The translations under genes and the position numbers were made by a program. The notes below the pieces were generated by a model. That model did not search any database. It was not told the origin of the DNA and saw nothing but the letters and a program-made list of their open reading frames with translations. This document shows, piece after piece, positions 43,057 through 55,298 of a DNA stretch of 64,000 nucleotides; position 1 is the first letter of the stretch, and each line of letters starts with the position of its first letter. This stretch comes from Trametopsis cervina (taxonomy: Eukaryota > Basidiomycota > Agaricomycetes > Polyporales > Irpicaceae), in contig MU278360.1 in NCBI GenBank assembly GCA_022385755.1, positions 341,692-405,691 on the forward strand. The letters are read 5' to 3'.

Positions 43057-45899
43057 ATGAGCACGGGCCCAGAGTCTCTCGCGCAAAAATGGCTGCGCCA
43101 GAACGTGCAATCGTACGCGTTCAAAGATGCCGTGTACGCACACGTTGACACGCTCCTCTCTCGCTACAACACGATCAGACCAAAGACAGACGTCTACAGT
43201 TCAGTAGCTTTCCGTCGCGCCCATACCTATCTGATCCTGCGCTGACGCACCTCCTTCGTGCTTTCCCCCTCTCTCCTCTCTGCAGCATATGACGACGGCA
43301 GGACGCAGCTGCTGCTCTGCCTCCATGGGCTCCTCCCCATCGCCTACCGTGGCGCGGCTTACAACATCCCGATCGCGGTGTGGATAACTCGAGACTATCC
43401 GCGCCAGCCTCCCATCGCTTACGTGGTGCCCACCACCGACATGCTCGTCCGCGGCGGCAAGTACATGGACATCAGCGGTCGTTGTCAGATCGAATATCTC
43501 CAGAACTGGGAGAAGAAGAGCGAGGTCGGTCACGATCATGACATTCCACACACCGCCTGATCTAACCGAGCCTTTTCTTTCTTTTTCTTTATTCTTTATT
43601 CTGTATTCTTTTTCTGCTGCTTCTTCTCGCCCACTCGAAATTGTTCTTGTATTCTGTTCGGGGCGTGTGTCATGACTAAGGGGTGCAACCTCACTGCCCT
43701 CCTCGAAGCCATGCAGGACCACTTCTCGCGTGAACCGCCGGTGTACGCCAAACCCAAACCGTCTGGTACGCCCCAGCAGCCCCAGTCGCAATCACCGTCG
43801 GCCCAGCCCCAGTCCCAGTCCCAGCAATCACGCCCCGGCGCACTCTCGCCAGACTACGCTGCACGTCCTCCGCCGCCCGTGCCTGGCGCGACGAGCTCTC
43901 CTCCGCCCCTAACTCACCCCGCACCGATCATCCCCTCCAGAAATGCTGATCGGCCACCGCTGCCTCTCAAGCCAGGTCACCAGGCTGCCTCTCCTCCTCC
44001 TCGTGGCTCTGCTTCTACTTCTGGTTCTGGGTCTGGGACGCCCCATCCTCCGGCGTTCTCGAACGCGGAGGCATACGCCCAGTCCTCGTCGGTGAGTACC
44101 ATCCTATCGTATCTCGCCGTCCTGCTGGGTTAATTATCTCATTCATCCTCCTATGTCTTACTATGTCGTACTGTCCACTCCTCCGACCATGGTTGATCGC
44201 ACGTAAAAATTTACCGCGATCGCGTTGCTGTGTCTCGTCTCGTCGCTGTTGGTCACCGGGCTGCAACTACAACCTGATAGGCCACACCCTCAACGCGCCC
44301 GCCACCACCTCCATTGCCACCCCATCTCTCCGGTGATCCAACCCTCCCGCAATACAGAAATTCGCCCGTGGCCCTCCCTCCGTATCACGCCGTGGGCGAT
44401 CGCGCCCCGTCCGGCGGTGGTAGCCATGCTGCACCAGCCCATCACGCGGGCGCACCACCACCACAAACACACCGCACCTCGTCCGTTGATTACCAGCAAC
44501 GCGGACCTATACCGCCGTACTCGCCCTCACCGCTGACTTCTCCTCATATGCGTCCTGCCCCTCCTCCGCCGCCGCCGCCGACGGGCCCACCGATCCCATA
44601 TGGCACACACCCACCCCCACCTCCGCCCCCTCACCCAAATCCTCCTCCGAGAACCTCGGAATTGCATCCTCGCCCACCTCCTCCTCCTCATTTACCTCCG
44701 TCGAATTACTCGTACTCGCAATCAATCACACCGCAGGGTACGGGAACAATTTACACTTCCTACCAACAACAACAACCTCAGCAGCAGCAACAACAACAAC
44801 TCCCACCGCAAATTCCGACCCACCCTGCGTCCGCGCCCGTGACCGTGTACTCCCCCCGCCCACCCCCGCCCGATCTGCTAGACGCCGCAGACGACGGCGA
44901 TGACATCGCATCATCATCAACACCATTTCCAGCATCATCTGCAGGTACGACGACGGGAGGAGGAGTTGCACCAGCCCCTCCCCGTCCTCCAAACCCAGAG
45001 CTCGTCCGTCTCCACGCACAAGTACACGCCAAACTCTCCTCAGAGCTCGCCTCGCTCGAGCAGGCGCTGTCGCTCGACGCGGAGCGGCTGCGCGCGAACC
45101 AGGCGGACCTCCTCGCGGGCGAGCCGGCGGTGCGCGACGAGATGGCGAGGCTTGAGGCGGTGCGCGATGTTTGTGAGGGCGTGAAGGGAAGACTTGGCGC
45201 TGTTGTTGGGGAGGCGGAGAGGAATGTGGCGGAGCTTAGACGGCGCGGGGACCCTGAGGTCGACGAGCTTGTGTGCTCGACGACGATCGTGCATGATCAG
45301 TGAGTGTCTGTTGTGATGTTTCGTTGTGTGTGCATTTTTTTTTCTTGGATGCTTGGTTGGATTTTTGCGGTCAACCCCGAGCTTCTATTGATGAGGATGT
45401 GCATATGATGCGCATGCGTGGTTACCATTTTCTACATTTCATGGCATTAAATCGCCCTACTGACCGCCATTTTGCGTCCGTGCAGATTAATCAATCTCGT
45501 CGCGGAGGATAATGCCATCGAGGACACGATATATCACCTCCATCGCGCGCTCAACGCCGGCCGCATTGATCTCGAACGGTTCCTCCGGGTACGTGCCACA
45601 CGTCTTTTCTTTCTTTTTCCCTATTTCTTTCCACGACCTGTACACTTCCCAATTTAGCCTTCTTGGGGCTACCAACGGAAAGGAGGCTTCTCTTCACAAA
45701 TACCATTTTTGTGTCAACTCACGGATACGGTTACTCACGCGCCCTATTTTCATTTGTGTCATATGTGCTCCAGACTACCCGGATCCTGGCCGAAGAGCAG
45801 TTCATGAAACGGGCGTTGATTGAGAAGATCACAGGCGGGCTGCCCCTAGGGAGCGATGACACTGCTGCGCTGCATATGCGCCCAGAGTGGGCATCTTAG
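43057..45899 (+). CDS. VPS23: ESCRT-I subunit VPS23 (TSG101)
   Basis: This is the ubiquitin-binding ESCRT-I component that sorts cargo into multivesicular bodies. In fungi it also supports pH signalling. The ATG at 43057 gives MSTGPESLAQKWLRQNVQSY. The N-terminal UEV domain follows: HVDTLLSRYNTIRPKTDVY, then YDDGRTQLLLCLHGLLPIAY and IPIAVWITRDYPRQPPIAYV, then GGKYMDISGRCQIEYLQNWE. A very long Pro/Gln/Ser-rich linker spans about 43.75-44.98 kb, with runs of six or more prolines and poly-Gln. A coiled coil (AKLSSELASLEQALSLDAER) and the steadiness box close the protein: LINLVAEDNAIEDTIYHLHR, AGRIDLERFLR and LAEEQFMKRALIEKITGGLP. It ends HMRPEWAS at 45899. The linker is a natural docking platform for SH3, WW or ESCRT partners. 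Confidence 0.95.
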
Positions 45900-47188
45900 A
45901 GTTACAGGTTAAAGGAGCCTCATGACGTTGTTGTCGACATATACGGTACAGCGCGGTTGTCCAATTATACAAGGCCACAATTACAGGTAGCGGCTAGAAA
46001 TTTCATCTGAGCCGGTGTACGCTTCCTTGTGGAGATGTTCTCCAAAGGTGCGTGTGGGCGTGCACAAAAAACACAGGTTCGCCGGCATTTTGGAGGTAAT
46101 GACTCACATAACCCCCGGGCGAGCCTGCGCGGTGACTGGCGCCTCGGGATGCTCGATGCGGTCTGCTCAGCGTGTGAGCCTCCACTCGCGAAACTGTCAC
46201 CCTCGCGAGGATTTGAGGTCAAAAATAGTTCTAGGCTCACCCACCCATGAAATTCGCACTGTCCGGTTATCCACATGCCGACATTTGTGCTCAAAATCAA
46301 AATCGTCTTGCTCACATCTTTCCTTCCGGACACATCTCTGTCAGGAAAGACGCACGCCGCACGCGGTGCTACACCGAATTTTAGAGTTGGGCCTTGCTGT
46401 ACATGTACATCGGTGCACGCTCCGGTGAACCCAGCCCACTGGGTCCTTATTGTCATCACGTCAGGTGTAGAGATGGGGGTGTGAGATCCCGGTCTGGAAC
46501 TTCCTGAATGGCTAGTGCGTCGGGTGAGGAACAGGCTCTTACCCCCGCGCGTCCGTAATTGTTCGTCGTCGTCCTACTGGCAAACTTTATTCGTGCCAAC
46601 CTCTAAATCCTGTGCACCACCGCCGACACAGGCAGCATCAGAAAGGCTCTGCACCCCCGGGCTCTACTTGCCCGAAATTCCATGCTAGACGGCCAGAACC
46701 CCAACGGTACCAGGTTCCTGGACCCGCTGACCGCTCGTTATTGTGTTGTGCTCGGTTGGGATCTCAGCCGTTCGACGAATTCAGATAGCGCGACGACGGA
46801 CAGGAGACGTTGGTCCATGTAGGCCTCAGAGGACGCCCGACACGAGGCTCGTCCCCTCCCCAAATCAACGTGCGCGCCGATAGTTTTCGCGGAAATCTAA
46901 TCAAGCCTAGGATGCCAGCGAAGTAGTTATAGTACATGTTTAGTGGAACTTTCAATACAGTGGTGAACAGGGTTGCCGCCACCACTTGTCATTAAACCCG
47001 TAGGTGGCGGAGAGGTGGCGACAGGTGCCCAGAAAGAGGGAGGAGAACGAAGTTTACGACATACAGTGGACACCAGATCGAAGCGAAGGGGGGACGTAGT
47101 AGCGCAGAAGGGAGGGAAATCAGACGTCATAGATAGTCGTAATCAATAAACATAGACATCAGGAAATATCAACGAGCCTTTTGGTCCG
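45900..47188. other. Intergenic between convergent VPS23 and Src1
   Basis: It is 1.3 kb long. Frames such as 45965-46459 (-) and 46015-46428 (+) overlap each other on opposite strands and have no recognisable domain. I see no RNA gene. A short lineage-specific gene cannot be excluded. Confidence 0.4.
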
Positions 47189-50100
47189 TCATGCGACAGA
47201 ACCTTCGTCGGGTTCCTGTGGGAGCGACGTGCCCGCGCTGCCCACCCACCGCCATACACGTTCCTCGTTGCCGCCCTGAACCTCTTCAAGGTTAGTGCGC
47301 ACATTTGTGTTCTCTTCCACAACCCGTTCAACGCCCGCCCATAATCGGCGGCGCTTGCTAATTGAGGGTTCGTCCTGAAGCACAAGGTCGCGGAGTTGCA
47401 AGGACGGAAGATAGGGATGCGGTGCGCTAACGGGATCCGTGTAGTGCGCGAGCTCCTGACTTCGGAGGAGGTTAAGCGCAGACTGAGCGAGGACAGCCAC
47501 TCGGTCGTTCTCAATCGCCTTGCGAGCGCGCTGATGACGCACATACAAGACGCTGCTGACCAAGCTTATGAAAGCTGTGGCGGACTAGTTAGGACCCTGT
47601 ACGAGGCTATCACTCGGCGACGCATAGACATACCGAAGACCTGTTTTCGCCATTCGTCCCAGGTTTGTCTGGCTTTGACCGTAACCGTGCACGCCATATC
47701 CATCTGTGGTGTTCGATGTGCGAGATATCGCTTCCCGCTGAACGTAACGTGAGTAAGAGCTGACTCATTATACCAATGGACTCGTACGTTGCATCCTCGC
47801 CAATGAACACACCTCCCCATACGAGGAGCTGCTGGATGGCCTCATTCCATGTATCTTCAAAAGTGTTCATCATCTTAGGCTTTAAGCTTCGCATCAGTAA
47901 TAGAACGTCGCGCAGCTGATCGAATAGACATACAGGGGTCTTCTGTTTCAACGCGCTCTTCAGAGCCTCAACTTCGACGCCCCACTTCTTTGCTTCTTCC
48001 GCTTGAGTCCCGGGCTGCTCTTTCCAACCAACGCCGGCACAAACTCTCCGTCCGCGCTCTGCTGCCAGCATAGCCTCTACGCCTTTGCCTACTGCGCCGA
48101 TGTGCCTCTTGCGTCGAGGGTCCTCCACACAGCGCGGAGGGAAAGCCACAGGGCCGAGTCCCGGAATGCCGTCAAGCGCAAGCGATAGCCCGGTGTAAGC
48201 CAGTTGCGTTAGACTCTTGTCTCCCGAGGATCCGACTGGTTCGTGCTCAGGAACAATGTACGTGTTGTGGGAGTTGACTTCGCGAGAAGGCTGAGCCGTA
48301 GGCAGGGATAGGAAGAATAAGAGGGGATGTGGCTGGAGGAGGTACCCGGTATCGCAGGTCACCGATTTCGAGGTGCACTGTGCGTTGGCAGGGCAAGGTG
48401 CACATTCATTGGGTGGCGGGATGGGGAGCAGAGGCATCGGGGGACAAAGCTCGCTTTGAACCAGCTGAGAATCTTCAGAACCACCAGCGGTAGGTGTTGG
48501 CGAGGGGCTAAGAACGGATTGAGTGTTGTCGGCTTGGAACCCAGCCCACAATAGGGTGCGGTTTTCGCGGTTGCACTCATTCACAGCTGCTCGGCGAGTT
48601 CTAAGCACCTCCAGGACTTCGTTCGACTTAGTTCCAGTCTCGCAGAACCCAATTGGTGCAGATTCGGTCTTGTAGTTGTAGAGAGAAGTGAGGGTGGCCA
48701 TCGAGATGAGAGCAAAGATAAAACGCAGGGTACGCGAAGCAGCAGGGGATTTCTCGACCTTCCGCCGTACAAGCTGACCGCCTTCTGCAATTCTTTGAGA
48801 CACGGCAAGAGTGTGCTTATCGTCTACATAGTCTTCGGAGGGATGTCGTGGAGACTGAACTTCATGCAGCTCTTGCTCATCCTCCACGGCTTCATCTTCA
48901 TTCGTTGCAGGCTCTTCAGGAAGCTCCTGCTCAAAGGAAGCTTCGCGCACATTCTCGAGAACAGTTCTGGAGGGTCCTGCCTGCGCAACAGGCTCATTGA
49001 AGACGTCTTCATCATCATGAATGGCCGCTCCATCCGTCTCTTCGGTGTCAGTAGGGACCTCAACGATGTTCTGACCTGCTCGTCGAGGAAGGGCTGCTTT
49101 AGGGGCCAACCCTGCTCGCCGCCTTGAAGCCCTCGCCTCCTGGTCACGAACGGCTTCCTCAGGAAGGACTGGTTCGAAACTACTCTCAGGAGGCTTTACA
49201 CTGGATTGACGTGTGCTCCTTGGCTTTGGAAGATCCTCTTTGGTAGGAGAGGAAGGTGCAAATTGCGGAGGTACCGACACTGACTTTCTTGCCTTGCGGG
49301 GCGCTGCACTACTGCGACGAGCTCGGGGTTTGACTGGAGAGGGACGTGCAGGAGAGGAGGATTCGGCACCAGATTGGAAGATATTGTTGTCTTCCCAGCC
49401 CGAATCTACGTCTTCGGAGGCCAAAGCTTGAGCTGCTCGACGTGCTTGCGCTCCTGCCTGGGAGGACTGCAGAAAGTCATCGTCAGCTATCCGTCTTAAA
49501 GCCAGCAGATCACAATGCCTCGTACACTGCCATTCCGTCCCACCTTTCGTACTGGGACTTCAACTTCTTCTGGTTCACTCTCTTCAGCCACAACTTCTGC
49601 GACTTGTTTCTGGACGCGTCTCCTTCGAGGTGGACCAAGATCAGGCTCGGCAGTTGAGCGGCGTCGTTTGACCTAATAGGGTTCAGTATAATCTCGAAGC
49701 ATAGCAAGACCGCGGATTATCGATAAGACTTTGCTATACTCACAGGGTCAGGGCGGGTAGGCGCTGGTGCAGGTGCAGGTGCATCTTCCAAGAACGACGA
49801 TGCACGACGTGAAGCAGCGCGTGTGGTTGGACGCTAGAAAGATATCGCATAAACCGGACGATACACGCGCCTAATAGACAGGAGGCATGATATCATACGC
49901 ACTCTCCGTCCAGCATTCAGTGCTTCTCCTGTTACTCCGTCCTTAATTCCCTCATCACTGGCTTGACTGTTCTGCCTCGACAATCTCTCCTTCTTAAACT
50001 TCGTAGCCTTCGTTTTAATCTCGTCGTTGTATAGTTGCACCAACCTGCCCTTCGTATGTTGCGAGGGGTATTTGACGCCGTGGAAACCTAATATGCCTAG

Positions 50101-50190
50101 GAGCTGCGCGACAGTAAGGGATGCAGGGTTGAAATCTGGCTCGAGGTATTCCCCCCGGGCAATGATCTCGCTTGTAGATAGTTTGGACAT
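47189..50190 (-). CDS. SRC1: Inner nuclear membrane protein Src1/Heh (Man1-Src1 type)
   Basis: This LEM/HeH-domain protein of the inner nuclear membrane is involved in chromatin tethering, rDNA stability and nuclear pore quality control. The ATG at 50190 gives MSKLSTSEIIARGEYLEPDF, then a HeH/SAP-like fold: SLTVAQLLGILGFHGVKYPS and GRLVQLYNDEIKTKATKFKK. A long basic and acidic nucleoplasmic region follows, with nuclear-localisation-like clusters near RPDPVKRRRS. The first membrane span is about TLRFIFALISMATLTSLYNY. A Cys-rich lumenal part reads CPPMPLLPIPPPNECAPCPA and NAQCTSKSVTCDTGYLLQPH. A second membrane span lies after it. The Man1-Src1 C-terminal (MSC) winged-helix region ends at 47189. 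Upstream, an ACGCGT lies at 50299-50304 and a GTAAACAAA forkhead-type site at 50314-50322. Confidence 0.88.
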
Positions 50191-50298
50191 TGTAGGTCGG
50201 TGTACGCCCGCTGGTGCGCGATTGAGAGCGGAGCGTACGGTGTGATTGCTCGTGAGGGTCGTGTCCAACGTCAGTTGGCGCGTAAAGTCTCACACCCC

Positions 50299-50322
50299 AC
50301 GCGTGTCAAACACGTAAACAAA
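50299..50322. promoter_or_regulatory. MCB plus forkhead-type motif upstream of Src1
   Basis: ACGCGT at 50299-50304 is followed ten bases later by GTAAACAAA (50314-50322), a full match to the fungal forkhead consensus. Both lie about 110-130 bp before the Src1 ATG on the minus strand. A TATATAA (minus strand, about 50383-50389) lies farther out, so if that is the TATA box the motifs would fall in the 5' leader. Function is therefore tentative. Confidence 0.35.
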
Positions 50323-50784
50323 CCAACACGTGACTGGCTGTCACGTCCCTTATCACCTTCCTGATGGAAATTCTTGTGGCACTTATATAGATATCGTTAT
50401 GTAGGTTGTATGTTCAAGAATCCGTATCGTATTGCCTACGATGCCAAAATCTGCGCTACTGCTCTTCATTCTCAGTCTCTGGGGGTGTTCGTGTCATGAG
50501 GCTCTAGGCAATCAATGGAATATAGTAATTTCCGGTTGACAAATTTCATCGAGGGAATGCTGCATCAGGCTTTGCGTGTACTTCGCTACCATATATACCA
50601 CACGTCCGTATACGTAGGCTTCTACGAGTTTTGGGTCGTACATATAACTCACTTTTGGGGATGATGCCTGGCATACGGAAATCGACAAGTCCAAGCATTA
50701 TGTTTCCCAGCTCGTATATCCAGCACGATAAAATAATCCATACACTGCACCACGTCGTAATCAATATGTAGATGCCAAAGGTAT

Positions 50785-53503
50785 TCAGAACAGTAGGTCA
50801 TCCGTCGCGTGGGGCTTCGGTGCGTCAGCCGAGTACCCTCCTCCAAATGCACCGTCGAGGTTCGCATATGGATCAATGGGCCTCGAATTTGACGTGATCC
50901 GCTCCTCTTCATCATTGCCTCCAGCGTCACCGCCGTCATCATCACCATTGTCGTCGCCATTGTCTTCATGGTCAATCAGACCGGTGTCCTCGTCGAGCGG
51001 GACTGGAGGGGTCGGCTTGTGATTCGTTGTACCATTGAGGCTCTTGCCATTGAGATTATCAGCATCCTTGGGGAGCTCGACTGGGCCAGGGCCAGCAACC
51101 TGAATAGCGTGGGGCATCAATGGACGCGCGAGAGGGACAAGCACTTGGCGGGACAGAGGGTTGAGCGCAGGACTATCCGTGAGGGCTCGGCCTGCTGCCC
51201 CACGGATGAAGGTCTACAAGTTACGAAGGTTGGTATATCTCTATTCAAGAATACATCCAGTAATCTGCTCACCTCTGGGTTCTTATGATATATGCTTCCT
51301 AGCGTCGCAGTATGTAACAACAGTTGGTCCAGTGCACCCCGGTCCATTCTGTCTGAGTCATTTGTGATAGCAGGTTTCTCGGCAAGAACGATGTCTCCTG
51401 CGACACCAGGGTTGATGGCGAGCATGCGCCAGTACATAAATCCTCTGTCTCGAAGGTCGGGATTGTCAACTTCTTCGGTGGCCCATTTGAGAACTTTGTG
51501 TACAAGTGCTTTACTCGTCTCAGATTGGGATTTGTAGATGAAGAGTTTAACGGCAGCCGTCAAGAGTGCAAGTTGAACCTGGGCGGTGGAAAAACGTAAG
51601 CACGTCAGAAGTATGTCAGAAACTGGACACACAAACCTCGACAGGCTCATCCATGAATGCAAATGTTAGGTCATCCATCAATTCGTCTGCATTATCGATC
51701 CGGTTCGCATACTGCCCAATGATCCAGACCATTGCCGCCTTGCTTTCCGGTTCCTCGAGCGCGTCCAAGTTCTCGCAGAGTACGGGTATTATTCCCTCAT
51801 ATTTGCCAGGGTACCGCCTGAACACGTCCTTGATCACAATGACAGCTTCTTGTACGACGTACGAAACTTTCGTCTCAATCAATTCCAGTAGGGCTTTGAT
51901 GCAGGCATCGGCTGCGGCTTCAACCTTGATGGCAACACGCCCAATAGCACGAACGGCCTTGCGCACGAAGTCAATGTCCACTTCGGAGGCATATCTGCAA
52001 AACATATGTGTCAACAAAGATACAATGGCAACACAGGTGAAGTATTTACTCTTGAAGCTCTGCCAATACCTCACGAGCGTTTTCTTCCCGCGCAAGACGA
52101 TACATAATTTCGAGCTTGGCTAATTTGACGTAGATGGGGTCGTTGTATTTGCAGAAGAAAACCTTGACGTCGTTCTTGAGAACCGATGGTCTCCGCTGAA
52201 TTATTAGTAGGATGTTCCGTAGGGCGACATATTGAACTTCCGGTCCGGATGACAAGATCGTTACTGCGTTTACTGTGAGCTACGTGTCCGACTCACAACT
52301 CACTGATATCATACCTAGCGGCGGACCCATTTTCTTGCAGAGGTAGTCGATAAGCTTCCTGTTCTCCATGTAGTTCATGAGGTACAGCAACACTTTGATC
52401 GAGGTAAGAACGACAGCTGAATTTGCGTGGCCGAGTTGTACAACGACTCGTTCTGCCATGAGCTCTGCATCTTCGTGCTTCTCTGGTACATATCGCAGAA
52501 GTGAGTCCAAGATATAAATCTGACCCCATCTAAGCAAGCTTCATCAGCACCTCGTTGGCATCTCGAATGGAAATATTACTCACTCCGAGCTCTCTCCCAG
52601 AGCAGTCAACAGCTTGTTCGCTACCGTCAAATTCAGCCTGAACGTCACACCGTCTTGTCTGTCTCCGATTTCTGTCAGCGCCGCCACGGCGTTGGACACG
52701 ACGGTGGCGTTCGAGTCCAATAAGAGGTCTCGCAGCATCTCCACGAACCCACCCTTCTCTGCCTTACGCGGGTCGGCAGTGTAGAGCTTGGCAACGCAGA
52801 TAGCTGCCGTCTTGCGGACGTAGGGATCACGGTCTTTTATACAGTGACGGAGTTGTTCAGTAAGAGGTTCAGTAACGACGGGGACAGGGATGTAGGACAT
52901 TGTTCTGATAGCGAGGGCGCGAACGAGGGGGTTTCGGTCATTGCAGTCCTACATGCGTCAAATAATTGGGTCAGTAGTGATTGCGTTGGAAGGGGAATGC
53001 AAAGCTTACTTGGAGGAAGCTCGGGATGACGATATGTATCTGGTCCGCTTTCGCTCGTCCGTAACATACCAGGAATAGGTATACCACTGTGTGCGCAGCA
53101 TGTCATTACGCGGTACACACAGACAGACATGTCATTCACGCACTCTTCTTGATCTCAAGTAATGGTATTCCAAGGCATTGCACCACGTCTGTGAATAGCG
53201 CGGACACTGTATATCGCAAATGCGACCGAAACACAGTCTGGTCACTTTCCACTCATCGGTCACTCGGAACCAGGCAAAGCGTACGGACTGTCGTTCCCCA
53301 TAGTGATATTCGCCACTATCTTCTTCAACACCGTCTTTCGCTTCGTGAACTTCTTATCTTTGGCCTCGGCGGCATGTAGCTCTGCCCGGAATTCCTGCCA
53401 GACCGAGATCAGTACCACAGTGAACCTGGCTTCATGGGATACTGCGCACCTGGATCTTGCCTCGCTGAAAGAACTTGGCATCTTGTCCCGCTTGTGTGGC
53501 CAT
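50785..53503 (-). CDS. APL2: AP-1 complex large subunit beta (beta-adaptin, Apl2)
   Basis: This is the beta trunk subunit of the clathrin adaptor AP-1, which sorts cargo at the trans-Golgi and endosomes. The ATG at 53503 gives [18 protein letters not shown], then [20 protein letters not shown] and [11 protein letters not shown], the hallmark N-terminus of beta-adaptins. The adaptin HEAT solenoid continues: [60 protein letters not shown] sequence, and [20 protein letters not shown]. It goes on with [20 protein letters not shown] and [20 protein letters not shown]. An acidic Asp/Gly-rich hinge ends at HATDDLLF (stop at 50785). There is no C-terminal ear domain, as in yeast Apl2, which favours AP-1 over AP-2 beta. 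The promoter is shared with the divergent Nepro gene (170 bp). Confidence 0.92.
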
Positions 53504-53673
53504 TCTGACCTGGCTCGGCCCTCGTCACACGTTCGTAGGCAGTTTGAGATGTAGAGTGGTGAGTGCAGGCTCGTGGATGGTAGCCGGTAGAGCCATTTGG
53601 CGCCGTGTTACAGTACTTACTTCTGACCGTCACCTCGTCCATCTCATTACACACCCTCATTACCTCACCCATC

Positions 53674-54993
53674 ATGTCCATGGCCGGACGTCGAGTATTC
53701 GTACTTGCACCTCCGAATATATCACCCCGGGACAGCCTGGCAGCCGACAAACACTCTGCCGTAGATGGTATACTGAAGGAGCTGAAGCAATGCACGCGAC
53801 GCCTACAGACTGCCTTGGCATCGCAACATGTTGACCTACAAGTTCTTGAAAGGCTGTATTATAAGGGAAATAATCAACATCGAACTGCTTTGTTTTGGAG
53901 GCGAGTCGCTGAAATAAGGAGACTTGGACGGCGGCTCGAGAGTGCGGACGTGCATGGGCTGATTGAAAGTTTGCGAGTCTCGTTCTGGGCCAGCCAAGAG
54001 TCGCAACAAAAGTGAGTCCACATCTTGCTACGAGTACCTCCTGGGGTGTTGACAACTTTTCTAGTGCAAAACTGTTGAAAGGTCCTTGGCTGTGTTATCC
54101 CGATGCCAAGACTGCCCATTTAGTCTTACGGAGGTTGATCGACTGTCATATGCTCGTCAGACATGTTAGTACCTCCAAAATTCCTATGTATGATGTTCTA
54201 GTGAATGCGCATAGATGCATGATCATGTCACGAAAGCCCATAAGTATGTTTTCAGCCCCATGAACCCTGTTATATACTCATCCGCGCGTATGTAGTCACT
54301 TCAACCTGGAACTTCAGACGGGGGCGTTCCTCCAGTTCATACTCACATTAACAGCGATTTCGTCACGCGTGGCAGTACTTCTCACAGAGATACAAGCAGC
54401 GGTCGAACTTGCGTGCCAAACAATCTGTAAACTGTCATACATCCTGGACGTAAGCGAGCATGTACAAAGTCTGAAGATCTTACTGTATGCTCACCGACGT
54501 TTATAGCCATCTCAAGGCCTGAAAGTACCGTCATGGCTGAAGTTAATTACACAAACTACATCAGAACCCAAATCACAGCCTGTGTTGCCCGTGCCGGCGA
54601 TCACTGCAGAGCTAGATGAAGATATTGGAACGACTGTGACATCAAAGAATACACAAGATACGAGTTCCGGACACATCGACAATGAAACCTCTGAAGCGGT
54701 CCTCACCCCTTTCGAGATGTCTGACTTCCAATTCACAAAGAGTAAGCCTCAAGCTGCGTCGAGCACAATCAGTAAGTTATCTCTCCCAATATCATATCCC
54801 TGTGCAAAAATGCTTGATATTCATATTGATCTCAGTACGGACTGTCGTACGCAAAGAGACTGAGAAAGCATCTCCCGGACCGTCTTTGAAAAGGAAGGAG
54901 AAGAAACGCGGGACAGAGGATATGGCAGAGCCTACCAAAACGAAGAAGAAGAAGAAACAGAAAGACGAGATTGACGATATATTTGGGTTTTGA
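53674..54993 (+). CDS. Nepro-domain protein (nucleolus and neural progenitor protein-like)
   Basis: The Nepro family is nucleolar. In animals it is linked to RNase P/MRP and pre-rRNA processing. The ATG at 53674 gives MSMAGRRVFVLAPPNISPRD. The conserved core reads LERLYYKGNNQHRTALFWRR followed by VAEIRRLGRRLESADVHGLI. After an intron comes LLKGPWLCYPDAKTAHLVLR. A later exon encodes LQTGAFLQFILTLTAISSRV and AVLLTEIQAAVELACQTICK. The C-terminal half is acidic and Ser/Thr-rich, then strongly basic (KTKKKKKQKDEIDDIFGF), consistent with nucleolar targeting. It ends at 54993. Exon joins in the middle (54.2-54.3 kb) were not fully resolved. The family call rests on the NNQHRTALFWRR block. Confidence 0.75.
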
Positions 54994-55298
54994 ACTCATC
55001 CAAGGTTATATGCGGCTCGCCGCGCACGCAGCTTCTCATAAGGGAGCTGCAAGCGGTTATTACTACGGTAAGACTTGGCTGTCACAGTATAGCGAGGTCA
55101 AACATCGTGATAGATACCCCATTCTACATGTTCAACGTACTTTGCACACTTGCGCATGAAGGAAAGCCTGAGCTATAAAGCCACAATCGTGCTTTATAAG
55201 ATGCAGTTTAGGCGCTGGCCCAGCTTCGGAGGCCCGGAAGTTGGTTTGCATCTCTCACAGTCCGATCACTATTCACGCTATAACACGCAACATATTCC
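54994..55298. promoter_or_regulatory. Kynureninase promoter region with TATA-like boxes
   Basis: This short gap between tandem plus-strand genes holds TATAAA at 55174-55179, with TTATAAG about 20 bp further on, roughly 105-125 bp before the kynureninase ATG at 55299. No coding sequence is supported. Confidence 0.4.

Noticed and set aside
45965..46459. A 164-codon minus-strand frame downstream of VPS23
   Set aside because: It overlaps an opposite-strand frame of similar length, has no domain, and lacks clear splice or promoter context.
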